Shown piece by piece: positions 8,211 through 17,100 of a DNA stretch of 64,000 nt. Made by a program: the position numbers and the translations under genes. The number at the start of each line of letters is the position of its first letter. Positions within the stretch are counted from its first letter, which is position 1. The notes under the pieces are model-generated. The model was not told where the DNA came from. It made no database searches and was given only the letters and a program-made list of their open reading frames with translations. Origin of the DNA: Pedobacter xixiisoli (GTDB lineage: Bacteria; Bacteroidota; Bacteroidia; Sphingobacteriales; Sphingobacteriaceae); NCBI RefSeq assembly GCF_900215335.1, contig NZ_OCMT01000003.1:124001-188000 (forward strand), given 5' to 3'.

Positions 8211-8894
8211 TTAATTATTGATCCCATAAAGAGACCTGATCTTATCAATATCCTGTCTGCTTTTTGCTCTTGATAGGCTCAATTGGATGTTAGTGGCATT
8301 GAACCGTCGCATGTCATCGTAATTGCGCTGCACATCCTCGCCGATTTCATTGGTCAGCTCCATTCGCTTGGCATTGCTCATCTGCGTGGTATAGGAAGTG
8401 GTGATCAAACGCAGATTTTTAACATTTTGCAGCGTCTGTTTAGTGATCCCGGAGTAAACTCGTTGCATCTGCTGTAGTTCATGAGCAGAAAAATTTCCAT
8501 CCTTTTTCAATAACTCCCAGGTCCTACCGTATTCATTGGTGATCCTCCACTGCATTTGCATAATATCCTTTACCCGCTGGTAATCGCGGATCACATCGTT
8601 TACTTTTCTTAGCTCGTCAAAATATTTTTGGTATTGCTCTTTTTGTTTCTTGGACCATTCCGAAATCTCGTTAAGGCGTTGGCGTGCCATCTCGTTTTCC
8701 ATTTTCTTCTGCGCATTCTGCAGGTCAAGTGTTTTGTTCTGTAGCTTTTGGATCTTAATATCCACTGCCTTGATAGCCTTCACTACGATCGCTTTAATAA
8801 GTCCAATAATACCGGCCTGCGCCTGATTAGTTGGAAGGATGAGCAGTATCGCAAATGCCATAGCCATCATTACTCTTTTGATATACTGTTTCAT
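8211..8894 (-). CDS. TraI-like periplasmic transfer protein, paralogue 3
   Basis: This 227-residue protein has a signal peptide (MAFAILLILPTNQAQA) and then a strongly helical region predicted to form a coiled coil (residues about 45-100, KIQKLQNKTLDLQNAQKKM onward). The second half carries the shared pattern of the trio: FSAHELQQMQRVYSGI, MSNAKRMELTNEIG, and a C-terminal DIDKIRSLYGINN. It is the first of the three TraI-like genes to be transcribed, 66 bp after the preceding orphan gene. The coiled-coil extension distinguishes it from the other two copies. Confidence 0.72.
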   Translation of the reverse strand: MKQYIKRVMMAMAFAILLILPTNQAQAGIIGLIKAIVVKAIKAVDIKIQKLQNKTLDLQNAQKKMENEMARQRLNEISEWSKKQKEQYQKYFDELRKVNDVIRDYQRVKDIMQMQWRITNEYGRTWELLKKDGNFSAHELQQMQRVYSGITKQTLQNVKNLRLITTSYTTQMSNAKRMELTNEIGEDVQRNYDDMRRFNATNIQLSLSRAKSRQDIDKIRSLYGINN

Positions 8895-8960
8895 GATACA
8901 GATTTTTGAATTACTAATCTTTTTGATCGGTTGTAGGTTATTCAGCTTTTCTTTGGAAAC

Positions 8961-9797
8961 TCACAAGCCATTCGACCTTAGTCTTTTCCTATTATTTTTT
9001 TTGGGTTTAGCACGATTTTCTACTGTTGTTTTCTCGATCGCTTTCCTGCCAATTTTATTAGTTTCCAAAGGAACCTGTTTGGCAGTATGCTGCATTTTTA
9101 GGTCTGCATAAAGCAATGCAAAGCGGGGATTTGTACCTCTCAGAAAATTACAGCCTACGGGATCGAGTTCACGAAGCGCAGGTACTTCGACTATAAGAAC
9201 ATTTTCGTGATCTAGTTGCCAGCCGTTTCGTAGCGGATCTTGTACAGCACCCTTTTTGGTGTCATAAAACAGGCGGAAGAATCCTTCCTCTTCCATGAAA
9301 TAATCGTGTTGAAACTGATTAAGTTCGATTTTGTCATCCCCATTCACCGCCGTTAGCCAGTTATTAAGTACGTCAACCTCGTATCTTTTATCTCCAAGAT
9401 CAATCGTTACCGGGACACCGCGCATACGCTCATTGAATACTTCCTGATCCACCATAATTTCAAAGTCAGTCTTAAACGCAATGTCTTCTGGAGTACAATT
9501 GTATTTACTGCACATTCCCTCCGGATCGATTACTCCAATTCGCGGAATATTTACCACAAAGGCTGGGCTCGGGTCCTCAACACCATCCATCATCGCAAAA
9601 AACTGATCTTTTGTTTTCATGTAACTGTGGTTTTTAGCCGCTTTGTTGTATTCGAACTCGTAGTGCGATCGGTGGTCGGTCATGGTATCAAAATATATTT
9701 CGTTCCGCGGATTGTCTTTATCGATCAGCGCTATCTTTTCGATATCGAATAAAAACGTATCTCCCGCAATGAGTACGATTGGAAAATCCTTTTTCAT
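8961..9797 (-). CDS. Single-copy member of the tra-operon repeat family
   Basis: This 278-residue soluble protein has no signal or membrane segment. Its middle (residues about 85-150, IPRIGVIDPEGMCSKYN onward to KRYEVDVLNNWL) and end (VLIVEVPALRELDPVGCN near residue 210) align by eye with both repeats of the larger protein at 12686-14113, which have VPQLLDID, GELYRVNY and IVEMKEPLSIDPVGC at matching spacing. The C-terminus is a basic tail (KPKKNNRKRLRSNG), as in the larger relative. It sits 11 bp after traG and 66 bp before the TraI-like genes. I do not know the family; a cytoplasmic DNA- or machine-associated role is a guess from the basic tail and the context. Confidence 0.65.
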   Translation of the reverse strand: MKKDFPIVLIAGDTFLFDIEKIALIDKDNPRNEIYFDTMTDHRSHYEFEYNKAAKNHSYMKTKDQFFAMMDGVEDPSPAFVVNIPRIGVIDPEGMCSKYNCTPEDIAFKTDFEIMVDQEVFNERMRGVPVTIDLGDKRYEVDVLNNWLTAVNGDDKIELNQFQHDYFMEEEGFFRLFYDTKKGAVQDPLRNGWQLDHENVLIVEVPALRELDPVGCNFLRGTNPRFALLYADLKMQHTAKQVPLETNKIGRKAIEKTTVENRAKPKKNNRKRLRSNGL

Positions 9798-9808
9798 AAT
9801 TTCTGATT

Positions 9809-12277
9809 TTAAGCCCTTATTCTAAGATCATCGGCCATTGCCATGATCCCTTTTCTTATATCGCCACCGAAGCGCTCGGCGTACTCCATCAGTGTCACCT
9901 TTTCGGTCTGTTCGGTCGTGTAGGCCAGATATTCTTCAAGGCTTACCTCGATTCGGTAGACTGCACTATGCGTCCCACCAAGGCCAATAAAAACCTCCTT
10001 GTAAGTCTTTGTTGGATCATTTGCCTTATTTACCGACAGGACCATTGCTTTTTGCTTATCCGTAAGCGCCAACAATTCCTGGATCAGCTCAAACTTGTTC
10101 TGGTATTTAGATTGGTCCAACAAGATCTTACAGTCAGAATTATTGATAATTGCCTGCTTGACAATTGGAGAGGAAATGATGTCCTCGATGTCCTGGGTAA
10201 CCACTATGGCTTCGCCAAAAAACTTTCTGACAGTCTTGAATAGATACTTTATATACTCCGCAAATCCTTCTTTCATTAACGCCTTCCAAGCCTCTTCGAT
10301 CAGAATCGTTTTTCGAATTCCTTTGAGGATTCTCATCTTACTGATGAATACCTGCATTATAATGATGGTCACAACTGGGAAGAGTATGGGGTGGTCCTTT
10401 ATGTTGTCAAGCTCAAATACAATAAAGCGCTCATGAAGGAGGTCGAGGTTTTCGGTGGCATTGAGCAGATAATCAAATTCTCCCCCTTTGTAGTAGGGTC
10501 GTAGGACATACATGAAATTGTTGATGTCGAAATCTCTATCTTTAACATTTTCAGCCTGCAGAACGCCGATATAATGATCTTTTAGGAACTCATAAAAAGA
10601 GTCAAAGCATGGAAATACTTCCGGATGCTGTTCCAAAAAATCGAAAAATCCAGTGATGGCATTCGATAGGGCAACGTATTCTGCCCTTGTAAATTTTTCA
10701 TCATCCTTTTTCCAAAGTGCCAGTAGCATTGTCTTGATACTCTCTTTCTTTTCTGTATCAAGCAGGTCTTCTTCGCCTAAGTAAAATGGATTGAACCGGA
10801 TTGGGTTATCCTCGGAGTACGTAAAATAATATCCGTTTAACAATTCGCAAAGACCTTTATAACTATGCCCAACATCCACGATTACCGCGTGTGTCTCTTG
10901 TTCATGATAACTTCTCTGGAAGTGGTTTGTCAGGAACGATTTCCCAGATCCGCTGGGGCCTAAAATGAACTTGTTCCGATTCGTGATGATCCCTTTTTTC
11001 ATCGGCTCATCGCTGATGTCCACATGCAGCGGCTTGCCTGTCAGACGATCTCCCAGACGAATTCCAAACGGACTTTGCGATGATCGGGAGCCAGTTTCCA
11101 GATTAAGGAAGCAGGTTGCCTGTTCCGCAAACGTGTCAAAGGTATCATTGATCGGAAAGTCCCCTGCATTACCTGGAATACCCGCCCAGAAGATTTGTGG
11201 AGCGCCAACCGTTTCCAGTTTTGCGGCAGCATCCATTTGTGTTAGGGCGGACGTGACCTGGTTTCGAAGATCCTTCAGGCCGTCCTTTCCGTCCGTCCAG
11301 GCAAGTACATTGAAATGTGCCTTGACGGGAAGTCGTTGCTGTATAATCGCTTCGTTCAGAAAATCGTTCACAGCATCCCTTGCAATTGCATTTTCACGGC
11401 TGTATGCTGAAAGCGATTGGAGACGTAGCTTTTTACTTTCCAATTGCTTCATTGTTTTTGCAGCGTCTTCGATGAAGATATATTGGCTATAGATATGGTT
11501 ACAGGGCAAAAGCTGTCCCAAAGGACTGGCAAAACCAATCGAGAACTTAGTTCGATCGCTTGAATATTTTTCATAATTGATACGGCTGCTGCACTTGCCG
11601 GGAAGTGATTCAATATCTCCGAGGGTATATAGCTGGCAATATTTGTCACCGACCCTCAGCGATTCATCGAAACTGATATCGCCAACCAATAAGTCCGTAT
11701 TTCGCTCGTTAAGGCACAGATACTTTTCCAGCAGTCCCACTTTCGTAGCCTGGCTCATAAGGTCCTCATTGCCCATTCGGGTTAAATGCACAAAACCGCT
11801 ATCCTCTAAAATCCTCTTGAACTGTCCACAACTGTCCAAAAATTCTTGTAAGATTTTGCTGTCCAGCGTTTCCTCCGGTACAATGGTTCTACGCAGCAGA
11901 TTTGAAAACAGGGACGTGGTAAATTTTCGTCCCTTTGGCAATTTAGTCAACATGATGTAGCAGCTGTGGTCGAGATACGGACGCTCATTAAAAAAGCGTT
12001 CGCTACTTCTGCTCAGAAAACTGGCATCTTCCTTACTAAAATCCGCCTCATACTTTGCCTCTACAAACCAATCCTGTTTACAGAGAATACTATGTTTGGG
12101 CAATACCTTGATCGCCTTCACCAATGCTTGGTGGACCGATTCGTATTCGGTATCCGAAAGCGAAAACACTTCCGGTAGATCCGCTCGATACACTATTGTC
12201 ATATCGCCCTTTTTGCTCAGGATGCAGTCATGTTCCACATCCATAATCGGATACAATTCATCAATCACTTTTTCCAT
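9809..12277 (-). CDS. traG: Conjugation ATPase TraG (VirB4-like)
   Basis: This 822-residue ATPase would power assembly of the conjugation channel at the inner membrane. A Walker A motif (LGPSGSGKSFLTN) lies near residue 440 and a Walker B-type segment (KTILIEEAWKAL) near residue 655. Other family segments are IVTNRNKFI-like ITNRNKFI just before the P-loop, YFTYSEDNPIRFNPF after it, and VTQDIEDIISSPIVKQAIINN in the C-terminal half. The N-terminal half is the VirB4/CagE domain (YPIMDVEHDCILSKKGD). Length is typical. It follows traF by 64 bp, the CTnDOT order. Confidence 0.92.
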   Translation of the reverse strand: MEKVIDELYPIMDVEHDCILSKKGDMTIVYRADLPEVFSLSDTEYESVHQALVKAIKVLPKHSILCKQDWFVEAKYEADFSKEDASFLSRSSERFFNERPYLDHSCYIMLTKLPKGRKFTTSLFSNLLRRTIVPEETLDSKILQEFLDSCGQFKRILEDSGFVHLTRMGNEDLMSQATKVGLLEKYLCLNERNTDLLVGDISFDESLRVGDKYCQLYTLGDIESLPGKCSSRINYEKYSSDRTKFSIGFASPLGQLLPCNHIYSQYIFIEDAAKTMKQLESKKLRLQSLSAYSRENAIARDAVNDFLNEAIIQQRLPVKAHFNVLAWTDGKDGLKDLRNQVTSALTQMDAAAKLETVGAPQIFWAGIPGNAGDFPINDTFDTFAEQATCFLNLETGSRSSQSPFGIRLGDRLTGKPLHVDISDEPMKKGIITNRNKFILGPSGSGKSFLTNHFQRSYHEQETHAVIVDVGHSYKGLCELLNGYYFTYSEDNPIRFNPFYLGEEDLLDTEKKESIKTMLLALWKKDDEKFTRAEYVALSNAITGFFDFLEQHPEVFPCFDSFYEFLKDHYIGVLQAENVKDRDFDINNFMYVLRPYYKGGEFDYLLNATENLDLLHERFIVFELDNIKDHPILFPVVTIIIMQVFISKMRILKGIRKTILIEEAWKALMKEGFAEYIKYLFKTVRKFFGEAIVVTQDIEDIISSPIVKQAIINNSDCKILLDQSKYQNKFELIQELLALTDKQKAMVLSVNKANDPTKTYKEVFIGLGGTHSAVYRIEVSLEEYLAYTTEQTEKVTLMEYAERFGGDIRKGIMAMADDLRIRA

Positions 12278-12341
12278 CTCACTTATCCTTTTTGGGCAGT
12301 GCCCGTATTTTCCTAATCCAATTCGTTACATCTTAATTTGC

Positions 12342-12674
12342 CTAGTCATCCTTCAAAGCTTTTTTGTTGATAAATATTGATCTGCTGTTAATCTTGATCA
12401 CTTTGGGAACCTGCTTGCGTGCAAGTGCTTTCATCAGGCCGTGCTCCCCATATTTGTTGCTCATCGCATAGACTTTAGATAGAAGAACACCTGCAAGGAT
12501 TGCCACTGTCATAAGGCACACCAGGGAAGGAATCCCAATGATATAGAGGATGGCAAAAAGAATAAGCAATCCTAATGCTCCAGTGCCCATATACCATATA
12601 TACTGTGCCTTTAATCCCTTGAACTCAATGCTTTTATTGATGCCCTTATTTATTTCATATAAACTTGTTTGCAT
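12342..12674 (-). CDS. traF: Conjugative transfer protein TraF (DUF4133, VirB3-like)
   Basis: This small inner-membrane protein of 110 residues has the DUF4133 layout: a short N-terminus (SLYEINKGINKSIEFKGLK), two adjacent membrane helices at about residues 28-48 and 50-70, then a basic cytoplasmic tail. In CTnDOT-type operons TraF lies immediately before TraG, as here. By size and topology it corresponds to VirB3, which works with the VirB4 ATPase. Confidence 0.87.
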   Translation of the reverse strand: MQTSLYEINKGINKSIEFKGLKAQYIWYMGTGALGLLILFAILYIIGIPSLVCLMTVAILAGVLLSKVYAMSNKYGEHGLMKALARKQVPKVIKINSRSIFINKKALKDD

Positions 12675-12685
12675 AGCTTGAATAT

Positions 12686-14113
12686 TTATCTTCTCATTCC
12701 ACGTTTTCTATTTACCTTTTGATCAACTTTCTGGTTGACAGTTTGCGTCAACTTCATCGTCTTGGCAACATGATGATTTTTTAATGGACCAAGCTCCATA
12801 ACTTTCTCTGCCAAACTTTTATCGTATGTTTGTGCGTAGCCAAGCGGATCTACAAATTCTGGTGATGGTATTTCAACAATCATAAGGTCTTCAGCTAAGT
12901 CTCTGACTACTTCTTTTGTTTGACAATGCAGCAGAAAAACTTCGATGTCATCTTTAGTTCCTCTGATACTACCGTCCAGTTGAATTACTGGAAATTGATC
13001 ATTATTAATCGGGATCAACTGATCAGAACTATAATTGATCCCATACAATTCTCCACTAATGTCAATTGTCACTTCTGCTCCTTTTAGTCTTTCGGCGAGA
13101 GCAGGTTGAAATAGCTTGGCTTCTTGATCATTCAAACCATGGACTTTAATACCTTGTAGATTATAGGCTTTGATGAACTCAGCTGGAAAAATGTTAATTA
13201 ATTGAGGAATGGTTACGATCGGCCTCGCACCGTTTTGATCTCTAAAAAATGGATCTTTGGCACTGAAATTAAAGCTGTAGCTTCGTCCATCAAAATGAGC
13301 ATCGGCTAGATCAATTATTACATCAGTATTCTCCTGCCAGATCAATTTATTATTCCGGATGTCAACAAAAAAAGATCCACCTGTCGTTTCCACTTGCAAA
13401 CTACTGTCAATGAGCGGTTTTTCGACATTTTGACCGTCAATATCAATTAGACTCATGGTCTTAGCTACACGGTAGTTCTCCAAAGGGCCAATGTTGGTCA
13501 CAATATTCCTGTAATCAATTTGATAAGTTTGAGCACAACCAACCGGGTCAATACTTAAAGGCTCCTTCATTTCGACAATTATTAAATTGTCATGTAAATC
13601 GTTAGCAACTCTTTTAGTCACTGTGTTCATCAAAAATATCGATTTTCGTTGGCCGAGCTTTCCTCCAATTTCCTCCATACTGATAGCAGGTATCTGGCTT
13701 CCCCGTAACGGTTCTAAAACATCTGCCCGATAGTTGACTCTATACAATTCACCAGCAATGTCTACTAGAGCAATTTCTCCGTTTAGTCTGTCAGCGAGCG
13801 CAGGTTGAAGCAATTTTGCTTCCCTATCGTTCATGCCTTTGATATCTATTCCTTCCAAGTGATAATGCTTGATAAACTCATTCCTGTCAATGTCAAGTAA
13901 CTGTGGAACAGTGATCATGATCTTGTCAAGATCCTCAATTGCAAAACGGGGATTATACTTATCAAAAGCAAAATAATACTGTCTTCCATCAAAAACGGTT
14001 TGATCTAAGGGTACTTCAATTGTTGGGTCTTCTTTCCATACCAGTTTATTTTCTGCCATGTCAACGAAGAATTTCCCAGCAATTGTCTCTATCTCAATTT
14101 TCTTACTTTCCAT
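12686..14113 (-). CDS. Tandem two-repeat orphan of the transfer operon
   Basis: This 475-residue protein consists of two copies of a domain of about 220 residues (roughly 8-225 and 240-455) plus a basic tail (KVDQKVNRKRGMRR). Matching segments are FFVDMAENKLVWKED with FFVDIRNNKLIWQEN, FDGRQYYFAFDKYNPRF with FDGRSYSFNFSAKDPFF, ALADRLNGE with ALAERLKGA, and DPVGCAQTY with DPLGYAQTY. The same domain occurs once in the protein at 8961-9797. There is no signal peptide. It sits between the DarB-like gene (1-bp gap) and traF (11-bp gap), so it is surely in the operon. I do not recognise a known function. Confidence 0.68.
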   Translation of the reverse strand: MESKKIEIETIAGKFFVDMAENKLVWKEDPTIEVPLDQTVFDGRQYYFAFDKYNPRFAIEDLDKIMITVPQLLDIDRNEFIKHYHLEGIDIKGMNDREAKLLQPALADRLNGEIALVDIAGELYRVNYRADVLEPLRGSQIPAISMEEIGGKLGQRKSIFLMNTVTKRVANDLHDNLIIVEMKEPLSIDPVGCAQTYQIDYRNIVTNIGPLENYRVAKTMSLIDIDGQNVEKPLIDSSLQVETTGGSFFVDIRNNKLIWQENTDVIIDLADAHFDGRSYSFNFSAKDPFFRDQNGARPIVTIPQLINIFPAEFIKAYNLQGIKVHGLNDQEAKLFQPALAERLKGAEVTIDISGELYGINYSSDQLIPINNDQFPVIQLDGSIRGTKDDIEVFLLHCQTKEVVRDLAEDLMIVEIPSPEFVDPLGYAQTYDKSLAEKVMELGPLKNHHVAKTMKLTQTVNQKVDQKVNRKRGMRR

Positions 14114-14114
14114 T

Positions 14115-17100
14115 TTACCTCCTAAATTTTGTTCTCGTATTTCTTCGAATCTGAGCGTACATTTTTTCCTCGCCCCGGTCAGGCTGCAACTTCACGACCT
14201 TTCCCTCCTTAAGGATATCACTTGTGGTTGTTGGCAAGCAAACACCGTCAGCGATCGTTACCTCTTCAATAGGAGTATCTTCATTGCTTGGTCCCGATTG
14301 TATCTTTTCTCTGATTTCTTTTTCAAGTTCTTTAAGTGCTTTCTTAAATTCCTGCAGATCTTTTTCCCTCGTGAATTCCAAACTATTCAGTGCATTTAGA
14401 TCTGCTATTTCTTTTTTTAGCGTTACCCCATCATTTTCGTATTTTTCTAATACCTGGTCAACCCGCGCTATAGCATTCAGGAAGTATCTTGCTGCCAATT
14501 TTGGATTTAGGATATTTGGTTCACCATTATTGTAATAATACTTTATGCCATTTGGATTGCGTTGTGCAAAGAGCATATTCTTGTCGTCATAAGCTCTGCG
14601 TTCAATATGCAGGTCATAACCATATAGAGACCCGATTCGCTGCGAGTCATTCAGATCTTTGGGCAGCCAACTATTATATACGTCAATGATATGATTGCCT
14701 AGAGCCTCACTATCATTACTCTTGATGCCTATCAGCCTTATCGGGTTTTCCTTGATGCCGTCTTTACTAAGCTTAAGCACGCTCTGATAATGATCACGGT
14801 CAATTTTCAGACGCACAATCATCTTAGCAGAACTAGCTAACTTTAATGTCTTATTCTCAATCTGCGATCTATTTCTGCTATGTTCATTGTAATGGATTTT
14901 TTTCAGCGACTCCAGGGCGGCGATCTTCTTTTCCAGCTTTGCCTTCTCCATTAGTGAGGTATCACCACTGAGTATGGCCAAATATTCGGCGAAGTTCATT
15001 CCAGATTTTTCATCCATTGCACCTTCGTCGATCGTCCTGACCTGTAACTGATTGCTCTTCATTTGGCTGATGAAAAATTGCTTATTTCTTAACAGATTAA
15101 ACTTGTACGCGTCCAATGAACGTTCCGTAGCATAAACAAACACCTCGACCTTATTGTCCCGAAATTGTTTAGCGACCCAATTTCCCTGACGTGCTCCGCG
15201 ACCATTGCGCTGTTCAAACTCCGAGGGTTTCCAGGGCGTATCAAGGTGATGGATCGCTACGATCCTTTGCTGTGAATTATTACCCGTTCCTAACTTTTCC
15301 GTACTGCCCAGCAGAACACGGATCTCGCCATTATTGACTTTAGTGAAAAGCTCATTTTTTTGACTACGTTTATAATTGTGCACAAATGCGATAGATTCCT
15401 TCGGAATGCCATATTCGTTAACGAGTTTCGACAACAGTGCCTGGTAAATATTGAAACCATCTGTTCCGGGCGTTCCCATGTCACAGAAAACCAATTGTGT
15501 GCCTTTGTACTCCTTGGTATCACTGTGGATCTGAGCAATTTTCTTTGCACAGACGCTGATCTTGTTGTTGGGATGATCAAAGTATCTGCTTTGGCTGATC
15601 AGGCGCATGTCCACTGCCAGCTTTTTCGCATAATTGGTAGCAATGAGCATACGCGCTTTATCTTCCTTCGAAGATAGTTTTGCCCGGCCCAAGTATTCGG
15701 CATTACCGGACTTAGCAAATTTCATCAAACGGTCTATAAACTCAACCTGCTCATCTGTTGGCTTGATGTTGACTAAAGTTTCCTCGATCACAGGCTTGTC
15801 CAACCTGATATGGTCTGCCGTTTTATAGTCGGCAATCTCATTGTAGAACATAGCAAGTTCAGGGACTTTGATGAAGAATCTGAACCGCTCTTTTACCACA
15901 ATTTCATTCGCGACGTTAAATTCGAAATCACTGGTCTTTTTTGCATAGACGGCTGCCCAACCGTCAAAGTTTTCAATGCCCTGTGCTTCCAGTTCGCGGG
16001 GGCGCAAATAATAAAAGATCAAGTAAAGCTCTGTCAAGCTGTTCGAAATCGGTGTTCCCGAAAGAAAAGTCGCACATAAGTCCTGGTCAAACTTTTGCTG
16101 CAGCGTCCTTACGGCAAACAGCATATTCATCGCCCTTTGGCTTCCTTCGGAATTTCCAAGGCCAGCAACATTTCGGTGTCTGGTGGTGAAGGCTAAATTT
16201 TTGAACTTATGGCTTTCATCGACAAACAGATGGTCGATCCCTATATTCTGGAAAGTGATCCCGCTATCCTTGCGGTTGGCCATACGATCCTGCACTGTTT
16301 TAAGTTTGACAGCCAAGTTGTTTTTCTTCACCTCCAAACCTGTACGCATCTCCTTGGAAATCTCTTCGCCAAGATCTTCCAGTGTGTCTAAATCCTTTTC
16401 TACATTGTACAGCAAATCTCTAAATATTTGCTGCTGAATTTCTTCCGCCTGCTCAATCTTTTCGAACTGCTCATGGGTCAAAATCACACAGTCCCAATTA
16501 TTGTTTTTGATCTCATGGAGCAACCTAACCCTGTTCCTAGGAGAGAAGTCATTTTCGTCGGGAGCGATGATATTGGCAGTTGGGTAAGCTGTCCGGTACG
16601 CTTCAGCGATCTGTCCGACATTCGACTGCAACCCCAGGATAACCGGTTTGTTGCAAATTCCCAAGCGCTTCATTTCGTAGGAAGCAACAATCATTGTCAG
16701 AGTCTTTCCAAGTCCCACTTCATGATCGATCAATGCCCCCCGATCCTGGATAATGCGCCAAACCGCATTTTTCTGTGAGGAATAAAGGTCATTGATCCCA
16801 AGTGCCTGGAGATCTAATCCGGGAAAAGTTAAGTGGCTACCATCATTCTCGCGAAGTTTGTAGCAATTGAATTTCCCGTTATAGATCGTTTCGAGTTCCA
16901 CTTTCTTTTCAGGGGGCAGCTCATTTAACCATACGACAAATCGCTCCCTGATGTTTTCAATCTTCTGGTAAGCCAGTTGTATGGCATCGTTGTCAGGTCT
17001 ACGGATTGTGCTGCCACCAATACCAGTTTCCTCTATCGTAAAATTCGGCGCGGTGTTTTCCAGGGCATGCTCCAAAAGGGTATATCCGTACATTTTTCTG

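Noticed and set aside
9968..12178. Several plus-strand frames of 60-175 codons opposite traG
   Set aside because: All are antisense to a well-supported ATPase gene and show no family features.
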